From Lepisosteus oculatus (Eukaryota; Chordata; Actinopteri; Semionotiformes; Lepisosteidae): a stretch of 64,000 bases of DNA. The translations under genes were made by a program, and so were the position numbers. Positions 49,701 to 61,700 of the stretch are shown piece by piece; positions within the stretch are counted from its first letter, which is position 1, and every line of letters begins with the position of its first letter. A model generated the notes under the pieces. That model saw nothing but the letters and a program-made list of their open reading frames with translations. It had not been told where the DNA came from and ran no database searches. Where the stretch lies: NCBI RefSeq assembly GCF_040954835.1, contig NC_090703.1, positions 6,753,001 to 6,817,000 of the forward strand, given 5' to 3'.

Positions 49701-52700
49701 TGGATTAGAATGCGAGTTGGGGGGTGGGGGGTTTCATGTGAATGTTATTGCTTGTATGAAAAGCGGTGTTTTGCAGTTGATTGACAAAGCAACAGCGGTT
49801 TTTAATGGCTGAGGTGAGCGGGCTGCCGGTCCTGCCAGTGGTTTTGTGTCGTCTAGAGCAGTGGACCTCTCCTAGGGGCCGTTGTGAAACGGTGGCAGTG
49901 CACACATCTCGCGGGGCTCTGCGCGTCCCGTCGGCTGCTGTGGCTGATGTCTGTTCGGAATGTGGCGACATGAAAGGTTTGTTTTTTTTTTTGTGGTTGG
50001 TCGAGAGGAGCCGAGGTTCTGAGAGCAGGGCTTTTTTCCATGAGACCCTGGAAATAATTTTCAAGGACGAGGACAGCTTGCGCTTCCTCTCTCTTCCTTT
50101 GCTTTGTGAGCTGCAGAATTCGCAGAAGCCGCCGCCGCTGCTGCTGCTGCTGCGTGCAATTATAGATGTTGAAGAAAAAGGTTGTTCTAAAGCAATGTCA
50201 TAGCAACAGTTAAAGAATCACGTTGTTGGAGTGACGTTGTTGGAAGAACAGGCAACAGGGCTTGCAATGCACCTGGCCAATTTCATCTGCTCCATGCTTA
50301 ACTTAGTGTGTTGCCTGGAAATTCTGAACTGCTTTTCTTAAGTTTAGTGCAAAATAGAGATTTCAGTGCACCTCAGGAGCCTCTAAACAAAAAGGGATGA
50401 GCGACAACAGGCCGTGTGGAGGGGAGACCCTTGCTCACTCTTTTGATCGCTGAAATTCGGCCCGTGACTGTGCCTGTTCCCAGGCACGGTGCGGTTCTGG
50501 TGCGACAGCCTGTCTCTCCCCATCTGCCGATAATTACCGGATTACCTGTTCGTTTAATGTCCTTAGAGATTAAACACTTCTTTTCACCAGTCGACTGGGT
50601 AGACCTTTTCCAGTGCTCTTCGCAAGCAGATAAGAGTGTGTGTAATCCATAAATCTAGGGCATGGATAATATTGGTTTATTTTCTTTAAGCACCTCGAGA
50701 TTTTGTGGCCAAGTCACAGCACGGATTCAATAAAGCACTGTAGTTTTTGTGAACTCTTACGGACGTGGTAACTAATGGTCTATTTTTTCTCGAAACCGTG
50801 TTCCGGCTACCAGAGGGCCACTGCCTTTCCCAGCCCTGGTAGAGTTTGGTCTGGGATCTTGGGCAGGGCTCCATGAGTCTACGGATAACATATGGCAGGG
50901 CCAACTGTGCAGACGACCACTCGGGATACCTCGGAGCCCGGCCAAATCTGCAGAGCGGGGTTAATGAAGTGTGCCACCCTTCGAAACGTGTTGCGCTCTG
51001 GATACGGTTAATGAAATCCGTTCTGTTAAATGTGTATCTGCACTGGGCCCGCCTGAGTCTGATCGGGACGCTCCTTTATTTCCCCCCGTGCTGACCCTCT
51101 TTGAAAAGAAAAGCCTGTGAAGAGCCTGCTGGCAGGAGATCTTCAAAAGCCCTTTCACATGTCCCAGACCAGCCCGTTTCTCTGGGCTGCAGGAAGTGTC
51201 GGAAACAGCTTTTCACCGCAGGGCATTTTTTTTTTTTATCCTTCGGCAAGAGTGGTGGAGTTAGCATTTTTTTTTCTTCCCCAATTTCCTCTCTTCTCTT
51301 CTACCTGACGTTGGCAGCGCGTCTCAACAGCGGAGTCTCTTCTTGCTCCGGAGGGGGCTGTGCGCTCGTCTCCGGAAGCGCATCTCCTCGCGAGAGGCCT
51401 TTCCCACCCTGCTCGGCTGCCTGAGCTCCTGTCTCCCCTGCTTTGTGGTAATTAGGTAGGCATGTGGAGGAGTTCACCGGGAGGTCCTGAGTTTCATATG
51501 AACTCCGCTGTCCGCTGGTACGCAGCCTGTCAGTGGCAGAGTGGCGTTCTTCCTTTTCTTTTGAGCGTTTGATGTGCGGTGCGGATGTGATGTTTGAAAG
51601 ATTTAATTCGAAAGCTGGAAAACACTGCTGAGGCTCCGAAACGGCAGTGGCGAAGCAAACGAAGTCATTTTAACAAACAATAGGCGGTTGACACAGTGGA
51701 AAATGACAGGCCGTAAAGCTGTTGTGAGAAAGAGAAGTGAGCGGTCCAGAGATTTATTAAAATTGAAGTTAGGATGAACATTACAGCAGTAAAACATTTT
51801 GGTTGTCCCTCACGTTTGACCATTTTGGTTAATCTTACATGACCTGAACTCCCACAGAGAACTCTGGACCTTTCCAGCTGCAGTCCATTGCCTGTAGTTC
51901 CTAGTGAGACCTTCCATCACACAGATGGCATGCATGTTTCTTACCTGCGTGTTCTTCACTTGTTTCTTGCCTGTTTCTTAAGCAGTGCAAAGTACAGTAC
52001 ATCTCAGGTTACAGCCTGGACTGGATATGATCTGCAGCGGTGACTTTCAATCCCCTGCGCTTAATTGAACCTTCAAAGCTGAAATGTGAGCAGCGAGCAT
52101 AATACAGTATCCAGCTTCCCTCTGGGGCCCCTGGTAGATATGATGAAAGTCGACCGGAGCTGCCTCTGTCACTGGCGCGTGCTGCGAGATAGCTTCTTAT
52201 CAGCTCTCGCCATGCGATGAGAAACCCTTTCATCAATACACCTGCATCCTAGTTTTTTTTTTGTAAAACGTCTCGATTGTTATGCTGGCAGTCTGGGAGA
52301 CTCTGGAGGGAGCTGACAACCGTGAGCGAGAAAGAGGCAATATTAGGGGTTCGTCATCGCGCTGCTTTCTTTTTATTAATTGTTGAATTAAGAAAGAATC
52401 TCGAGTTCCTGTTAAAATAGGAAGCAGCCCCTTTCCTCTTGGAGTTTTTAATTCACACATAGGCTTGTAGGCTAAGCCTAATATAATGAATGAAAAAGTA
52501 TTTACTGGCTTATCTAAAAGCAAGAGCATTTCTGCCACCGTTTACAATGAGAGCGCCGTAGTTGCGCTGGTGGGTTCGCATTTGTCTTCATGCAAATAGA
52601 TCTGATCTTCTGTTCACAGACCCGTAGCACTAGTTGGGTGTTGAGATTGACTTCACATTTGGTTTTTGAAAAGCACTGCAGGTGTGTGCTTTGAGTCATA

Positions 52701-55700
52701 CTGCTCTGTATGCAAATCTTCAGTCTGGCTGTTGCCAGGAAAAAAAAGTGGGAGGTTTATTTAAATATGTGAATGGTGTAAATGTGTGACGTTCGGGAAT
52801 TGCTATAAGTAGATGCTCTTAGGGATGCAACTTTGTACTGCTAGTGAGGGCATCTTTATGGATTTTTAATCCCACCCTAACACCACCATCAAATGAATCA
52901 ACCATGCACCCTATTTAGAATGAGTAAATTCACCTGTTTTTGAGCACAATTTTCTCTCTGTAAGGGCAGCACATCAGCTCACTGTCATGAAACTGTTTTC
53001 TCAAAACTGGTGGGCTAATTCCCTCTGTCCTTTGCTTTGCAATTCGACCCCACCTTCTCACACATTCTTCTGTATCTGTGCTTGAGGCTTCCTGGGCGTA
53101 GGCCTTTGCTTTTCTGCGGTTTTATTCTGACACTGCTTTGGCCATTTCTGTTCTCTGCACACCTGGTTTATTTCAGTTAAGAAGAGCATTGCAGTGAAAG
53201 GCCGCACAGGGGCCACAGACATTCTGACTTCCAAATATTATGCGATAGTCGGAAGTCAAGCCACTTGATCGGTCTTTGATTTCCTGTGTTTTTGCTGTGG
53301 GTGCATGATTTATCTGTGGCAAGAATAAACATTCCTCTAGATACAGAGCAGTGTAATTAGATCAAACTTTTGCATAGGCGAGTTTTCTTGGGCTTTCTGT
53401 ATAGAAAAAAAAAACATCACTATGGCGAGCCATGCTTATAACTAACCTATTTCCGTAAAAAAAAAAGCTAAGATTGCTCATTTTAATTGCTAGTAAATCC
53501 TAACTTACCTACAGCTAGCCCAGTGCTAGCGAATGGGGATTTCTGGTCACAGTCCGCTCGTGACATGAGCCAGATTCACACCCACAATGCCTCATGGAGT
53601 TCCGCTATGTATGCGCCACTCGAGAGGTTCCTTTATCGACCGTTCATAACAAATCTGACTTACACATGTGGAAGGGAGCCAGGAAGTCAACACTGACGGT
53701 CTGAAAGTGTTCTCTCCGTAGGATATTTTAATAAAATTTAGGTGCGGGTTCTTTATTCAAGTTTATTTCCATAAACGCGGCCCACATGGTTTTTGTAAAG
53801 ACTATAATCTTCTCGAGTAAGCTGTAGACTTTGCTTGTCTCTGAGCTGCACAAAGTCATGAGAAATTACTTAATAGACCGTCAACTAATTTACAACTGTT
53901 TTTATAGTCTAATTGCAGAAATCACACTTCTGCCTTTTTAGTGTTCTGTGAATTTCACTGCGGTTTTCTGCAGGGACTAATATTTGAGTGATATGGTGAA
54001 AACTGTCCCAGCGTGGCAGGGTATGAGGGGAAAGATCAGCGTAGGGGGCTCTCTTTCCTGTGTGGTGTAGTGGCTCTGGAGTGGAGTCCAGCTCGTGGGC
54101 ATCTTCTTATTCTCCATGAAATATCCGTTCTAGTAAAACACCCGCCCCTCCCCTCTTGCAGGCAGTCAAAATGAGCTGCAGTCGCTCTTCCACGGGCAAG
54201 AATATAATCCCCCAGACAGGCTGAGCACAGAGGAGCGTGTTTTGGGTGTTCTGCTGGACAGCACTCATGTTTAATTCATCTCTGCTTGCGGCGAAGCTTT
54301 TACATCATGGAAAAACAAATAGGAAAAATGTCAGGTCTGTTTCTCATTGTACAGCTGAGGCCAAGATGAACTGAAGGAATGATGTTATCTGGTGAAACGT
54401 TTGGGACGTGAGACCAGGGGGGTGCTGGGTTTCCTGACATCAGAGGTAGAATGTGGCATTGTAACACTGTAAAGTATTAAACTCCGTATTGGACGCACAC
54501 TCATTTTTTTCCAACTTTCCCGTGCACTGAATGGGTCCGTAGCTTTAATGCAGGGGCAGCAGACATCTCCTAAGAGCATTGCGTTTCATTCTCATGCCTG
54601 AACTGGTTTGTGTTAATAAACTGAAAACCTCCGACCTTGAAGCAGAAGAGATTCTGTGTGTATAAGCTCATTATTAACAGCCCCTTCCCAGTGCAGTATG
54701 CGCCGTGTGTGGGTGTGCAGAAAGCTGGCTTATCTTGCACATGGCAGTGGGCTCCAGTGGCACCAAGTGACGTCGCCAAACAGGATTCTTTGCCAGCCTT
54801 TGTAAAATTGGATGCCTGGTTTTTAACACGGGTGCTTAGTCTATAAATAAATCGGTTTCAATTTATAGTTGAGAACTGGCGTGAGATTGTCGGAAAAGAG
54901 AAATGGTTTTGAAACGACCAAAGAGCCTTAACTTAGGAGAGAGAGCAGCCATGATAATCATAATTTAAACAGCCAGCAGCCATTTCACCCTGCAACTCAC
55001 AACTGACAGCCCAGTGAAGCTCAGCAGGTGTGCGTCTGGTCACAGGTTGCTGCTGGAGGAGGTGTTAGTGGGGCCCGTGGTCTACGTGGGTCCTAATGCC
55101 CCAGTACACTGTATACTATACTGTAAAAAGGTGCCGTCCTTCAGATGAGTCGTAAAACCGAGGTCCTGACTCTCTGTGGTCATTAAAAATCCCAGGGATT
55201 CTTGAAAAGAGTAGGGGTTTAACCCTGGTGTCCTGGCCGAATTTTCCCCTGCCTTTATCAGTCATGGCCTACTAATCCCCATACCTGAACTGGCTTCATC
55301 ACTCTGCTCTCCTCCCCACTGATAACTGATGTGTGGGGAGCGTTCTGGCGCACTATGGCTGCTATCGCATCATCCAGGTGGGGCTGCACATTGGTGGTGG
55401 TGGAGGGGATCCCCATTACCTGTAAAGAGCTTTGAGTGGAGTGTCCAGAAAAGTGCTATGTAAGTGTAAGGAATTAATGATCAATTAATAATTAATGATT
55501 CTTGCAGTGATAAGCAGGTAAGGAAAATCGGGATTGTGCTGTGTGTAAAGCACGGAGCATAAATAAACGCACACATTGTTCTGCCCTTCTTATTTGTACT
55601 GAAGGGTGGCTTCTGACAGGGCACGGGGCTCTCCTGCTGCCCTTGCTGTCCTCGAGCACACTCTGAAACACAGCTCCATATCCGCTACAGCCCTAACTTC

Positions 55701-58700
55701 TATTACGGGAGACATTCCAAGGGTTTTCTCCCGCTAGGGAAGGACCCGCGAGAAACTAGAGCCTGTTAGCAGCACAAGGGCAGTCTCTGCTGACTGTATG
55801 ATAGCACAGGGACTCCTGCATTCTTTCCATTTCCATCTTGAGCTGCCGCTGTTGAAAGACACTGGGAAGTGTAATTAAATGTACAGTAGGAAAGGAGGGC
55901 ATGGATGGTTGGTGGTTGCCAGTGTTGGATCCCTCCCAGAGCTGCAGAGGTGCAGTGATGTCTGTGAGCTGTGAGGAGGCATGCCTCTAAGGAGTAAGGT
56001 TTAAAACGCACTCCGTTTTCTGCCCTGTGTCCTGTTGCTTTGAGTGTTTGGTGGTGTTGCAAAAAAACAGAATGCCCCGGGGGGGAAAAAAGGACAACCA
56101 ACCTGGTTCGGATCCTGAAAAAATGGGTTGTTTGCGTTGGGGAACGGTAAGAATATGGAACAGCGGAACAGCTGGACCGGGATCTGTATGTCCCAGCAGG
56201 GTGGCCGGGTCGCTGCTGGGTTGTGTGGGGTGGGACGGAGAGGGTTGCCAACTGGAGCGCAAAACAAAAAACGGACAATCGAACCATATCTTGTGGGAAC
56301 AGCATTCCCCGTTTGCTTAACACCGGGAAGTGGATTCTTAAAATATTAAAAGTGATAGCTTTGTCGTTAAGCGCCGTGGTCGGGAATGAAAGTTGTATGT
56401 ATGCCACGTCTCCACCTCGCCGTGCTAAGGACACAGAGGACTGAAAGTAGCTCAGGGCTTCGGCGTGCCTCTTGTGTTCTGATCTCCCCTGCAGTGGACC
56501 TTGAAGACCACGTCAGAGACGAATCAATGGCTGACACTGCAGTTCTGCTTCCCTTCCCTGTTTGTTCTCTAGATCTGGACCTGCTGAAGGAGCTGTCACC
56601 CTTGACCTCCCCTAGCACTTAGATGCTCTTTTGTCAATTACCACGATGGCTTGCTCAGCTTTCACGAGCTGCCCAGGGCATAATGTCCGCGCAGCTTGCT
56701 GTTTTTAATCTTGTCGCTCTGCATTTTAAATGCTGTTGTCTCCCCCCCCCACCCCCGCACTGATTACAGTTCAACATGTAATTGGCACCAGCTTGCTAAA
56801 CACTTACGGGCGTCTGCCACTGATCAGCTTGGCCGCCTGCTCTGGAGCCGGATCTCTCCGTGTGGAAGGCTGGTGTCGGCATCCTGCCACTGAATCTCTG
56901 CACTGTGCCAGGCCTCAGGGGCCTGGTGGGAGAGTCACAGGCCCCCGCAGACCACCAGAGACGAGAGAAGCAATGCACCTGAGCATGGGCCTAGCAGCTC
57001 CTGTAGACAGACCAAAAGAGAGTGGTCAGATTCATTTAGAAGTGTTTCACTTTAAGAGGGGGGGGAGTTGTTGTTTTATAGATTGTGTTACGCTTTCATG
57101 TTCAAAGTCACAGACCATTTGCAGCTAAATATAGAATGCAGTAGCCTAGGCATGGTAACTGAACACCACCCAGAATCTCCCCACTGCCCAGGAACTACTG
57201 TACTTGAGATCAGCAGGAAACAGTTCAACAAGTCTGGTTTCAAAACAGCAGCAAAGAAATGCGACTTTCCTGGAGTATCAGTCATGATATTCCTGTATGC
57301 TGACCCATTCCTCCTCCATCTTACTGTGTAGAAAAACCTTTACAAGCGGCTTCTAGCTCACAAAGCTGTATGAAAACAGAAACTAATGATGAGTTAGGTC
57401 CGATTTTTTTTTTGCTTTGCAAACCAGTGCAGGTTGATATGTTGCCCTGACAATGGTTTGTCTTACTAACACAGGGCTTATCGAAGCATGGCGTGATCAC
57501 TGTCATGGAGCACCCTGGTCATGAAGCCCGCACGGCCTGCTTGTTTGGCTTGGCTGTCGGCAGGGGTATAAGTTTGCCGGATGTGTTTATGGCCAACCTC
57601 TCGCTGGGGTCCCGCACAGAAGAGCTTGGGTCTGTCAGTCTGATCCCTGACGCAATTAGAAAGTCTAAATAAAAACTCCAGAAGGGATGAGATGCTTTTT
57701 TTGGACTTGCCTCTCCGGGGCTTCTGGCTCATATTGTTTCAGAGCCTTGAGGTTCTTCATATGACAACACGGGGTCAAACGTAACAACAAAGTTTCTGTC
57801 TTTCATCAAATGTTTGATTTTGGCAGAAGTTCGAAGAGCTGATGCTGGGAGCTTTTTGGCAGAGTCTCAGTCTTATCTCGGTGAAAAGGTCTCACTCCTC
57901 CTGGAGAAACCTCTCCACCCAGCTTTTACCAGGAGACAAATGTTTTTTTTTTGCTTGATGAGTGTAAAAAAATCCACATTGTCAGCTTAGGTCCTATTGC
58001 TTGGTGATTTATGATCACAGTGGTTATTGTCACTGAATACCATTCTAATTTGGTTTTCGGGTCTAAAATCCCAAAAATCCAGATCTGCAGACTAATGCAA
58101 TCTTGAAAACGGGTGAGACATCTACTGTAGGTTCTCCCAGACTGAGGTCATCTCTCCAGAATTCTTGAAAACATCTCAGAAATTGTATGGAGGACAAGGC
58201 TGGAATGCTGACCTGCAGCTTGATAATAGGTCCTCTGTGATTTCAAAGCACATCTGAAAAATAGTGGGTAAAAACAAAAGAGGCACAATCCTTTAGTTTT
58301 CCTAACTTTCTTTTAACTGATAAAAGCTGAGTAATTTATCCGGGTCTTATTTTGTCTTCTTTTGCCTGGAGATGCGTTGGAGGTGTTATGAATTACGCTG
58401 CATATCATTGTAAAGAATTAAAGGTCAACGAAAGGAATACCAGTTGGTTTTGTAATGTCTGATTTGTGCATGATAAAAAGTGATTCTCTTCTTGAGCGCC
58501 TTAAAGGAAAATGAGCATGGTTGAGGCTATCTGTGCTTCTTATTTTATTAGGTCTAAATAAACCGTGTCTGTACAAAATTAAATGGAAAGCAAGACTACG
58601 CCTAGGCTTCTCTGCAATATTGAAAGCTTATACATTTTTCTACTTCAAACAGCAGATTGTAGAAAAGACTGAAACGGATCAAGCTCTAGTGATTACCTGG

Positions 58701-61700
58701 AGATCCTGAGGGTGGAGTAGAAGATCATTCATGTTTTTGGGAGAATGGCTGTGGAGAGTGTCACAGGGCTGGTGATAGTAGCTACAGCCGATTCACTCCC
58801 TCGCACTGAGCTCACAGGCTGCTAGCGTGGCCACACGTCTGCTTGGCTTCCCACATCTCACGCAGGCCTGCGCTGCGCTGAAATGCGTCAATGTCATGGT
58901 TTCCCCTGGTCAGAACTAGACCAGGCCTGTTTTCATTAACACCTGACTCGGTTTTTTTCCCCTTAACATTTTTTTTTAAACTCGCTACTTGCAGGGTGTC
59001 CTGAGACTACTCCAAAGCTACCGTATGTTTGGAATTCGGCAGCGATAATCTTGGCAATGTCGAGGAATCCCCTGACCGCATCCCTTGCGTTGTGAAGCCC
59101 CTTGCGGTGGCCTTCTGCTTGCTCTACCGTCTGCGGCTCCTGAGCGTCGAGCCGGTGTTATGTCGACTCCTGTTTGACTGAGTTTTCCTGTCTCTCTACT
59201 GTTCGTCTGCGTGGTCAACGGGGCCTTTTGTTAAAACCCCAGCGCTCTGGAACACCTTCCCAAAAGAAATCGGGGACTAGCCCTGATTTTTATGTCTAGG
59301 CTGGTAGTGTTAGCTTTGTTTTCATATAAACCTTTGTAATTTTAATTCTTTTTTGAGACGCGCATTGTACGTATCGTTATGATGATTTAAATGATTATTT
59401 GGAGGTGATGTAGTAAGACAAAGGGGCGAGACGGTCAGTCTTTTCTCCTCATTGCCTCTGAAGAGTGACATGGACTCCTCTTGGGTGACATGCCCGTAGG
59501 TCATAGGTTAGATTGGGCAGTCTGTGTCTACAAGTTAAATTTTGTGTGGCTGTGCTGTGCTCCAATAACCTCCTTATTAAATGCAGGGCTACAAAGCAAG
59601 GTTCCGAAAGGCACTGCATTTCTATGCTTCAGATTAGAACAACATGGTCAGCCTAACGCCATCACTGAATTCAGGCAGCGATGCAGTTCCACACGCTTTT
59701 AAAAGCCAGTGGCTTTGCTCGGCTGGTGTCCCTTCAGGTAACCACCACCATGTGGTTCGGAGTACCTGACCAGCAAAGCACTAGGATTGTCTGGGAGCGC
59801 AGACAGCCAAGCACCCACTGTTTCACTACAGTTCCCAGTGAAATGGGAAGCAGTGTTTGACTTGGTTTTCTTCTGTGTTTGAGCAAGGGACAGCAGAACA
59901 TTAGAGAGAAAGGGAGAGACACCAAGTCTGAGAGCCTTTTCTCTGGGTGAAGGGAAGCACGCTGCAGATTGTGCTGTGCCAGGTATTTTGTAGGAAAGTC
60001 AGCAGTTTGAGAGTAAACTCAGGCTCTTTATCAGCTGCCATTAATCTTTGTGGATGGGTTTGTGCTGTATGATAAATGTACAAGGCCCTGATAATTAGCC
60101 AGACAGAGTCTTGATTCTGTAGCTGAAAAGAAACAGTATATATTCAACAGGTCAAATGATTTGTCCGCTGTTGCTGTGGAGCAATGTGCATTTTGTTTTT
60201 TCTCCTCCGATGACCACCAGTAGAGAGAGACCGTTTACCTCGAAACTCTGAAAAACTCATCTGGAATTTGAGTCCAGGGATCCGGTGTGTAAATTTGCCT
60301 CTTGACCTTTCCAATTTCCCGAGAGTGCTTCTCTGGTTTGTGGTCAGATAATTGAGAACCAGCTTCTCCAATCCAGCAGATTTTCGAGATCACTAGTTTC
60401 TAAAGGCCTTGGAACATTATTGTGACAATCAATCCCAGATGATTTGTTGATTGAAGAACTTCACAGATCGCTAGGAGAATTAAACTTCTCCTACTTGAAC
60501 AAATTTATGATTTAACAATCATAATGTTGTCATTTGGAAGTAATCCGTTTGGAATTGAATATTTTAGGGAGACCTAGAAAACGTCCTGGACTAGGGCTCT
60601 CCAGAGCCAAGTTCAGGGACTCCAGTTCATGCGAGAGGTGGGGTTTTTGTCAGAAGAAATGCTTACCCCGCCATGTGGGAGACATACCAGCATACATCCT
60701 GTAAGAATGTCCTGGCAACACAGGAGAAGATTAGAGCCATGATAAAATAGCGGTAAAGCAGAGATAGATTAAAGAGTTATTGTACGACCTTTCGGAAACC
60801 ATGGCAAAGTGATGGTGTGGCATTGGCACAGTAGGACCAGGTACGGCACGGCCCAGACAGGCCCTGTTCAGTGTGATTAAGTCCCCTGAAGGGCCATCCC
60901 ACAATGCCTTGCAGTGCCGCATACAATGGCTCATTGCACCTGTGTGGCCGAAATAAAAATTCATCCGACATAACAATCGGAACGTGCGAGCACGAAACCC
61001 AAATTTAAAAGCGTGATGTTTATAAGGCCGGACTACTCTCCCTCTCGCAGAGCCTGCCCAGAAGGTGGATTTAGCTTGTCTGAAGCGGTCCTGCATGCAT
61101 CTTTGTATTGTGGTGTTCTTCCTGAGCTTTCCACCAGGCTGCGTGACTCCTTTTTGGCCACGGAAGGGGGCGATCCTCACGCCCTGAGGCCGCTCAGGGG
61201 ATGGGTTCTGCAGAGACTGTGAAACACGGATGCTACTGCTTATTCCCAGCTCTGGGCTTTATGTACGATGTCTCACTGACAGGGCCGCGTCTACAGAGTG
61301 GCGGGGCAGCTCGGGTGATATTCAGGCAGGGCCACCCGGGACTGTCTTCAGGCCCTCCCTCGCTCATGGCTTCATGAGGCAGTGCTAGAGCTCTCACCTC
61401 TTGCAGGAGGAGCACGGGGATGAGCTGCCGTGTGTGTGTGTGTGTGTCCCGACACACTCACGTGGTCCAGCTTTCCGGTGGGCGTTCTTGCTTTAATAAT
61501 GGCTTCTTCCGGGTTCTTATGTAAATCCAGGAATTACGAAATTTAGTCCAGCATCTTTTTTTAATTCCTTGTAAGTTCACTGATGCAGGTTTCCTCTGCT
61601 GCTTTATATCCGAGATGCACTGTGGGCGCTGTGAGAAACCGTGTGCATTAGGAGTAGCCTATGTTCATGTGTTCCCCTCATCAGTGTGCCTTGCTGTTCT

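Noticed and set aside
50811..50824. CTCF-like CTACCAGAGGGCCA
   Set aside because: Two core positions differ from the consensus.
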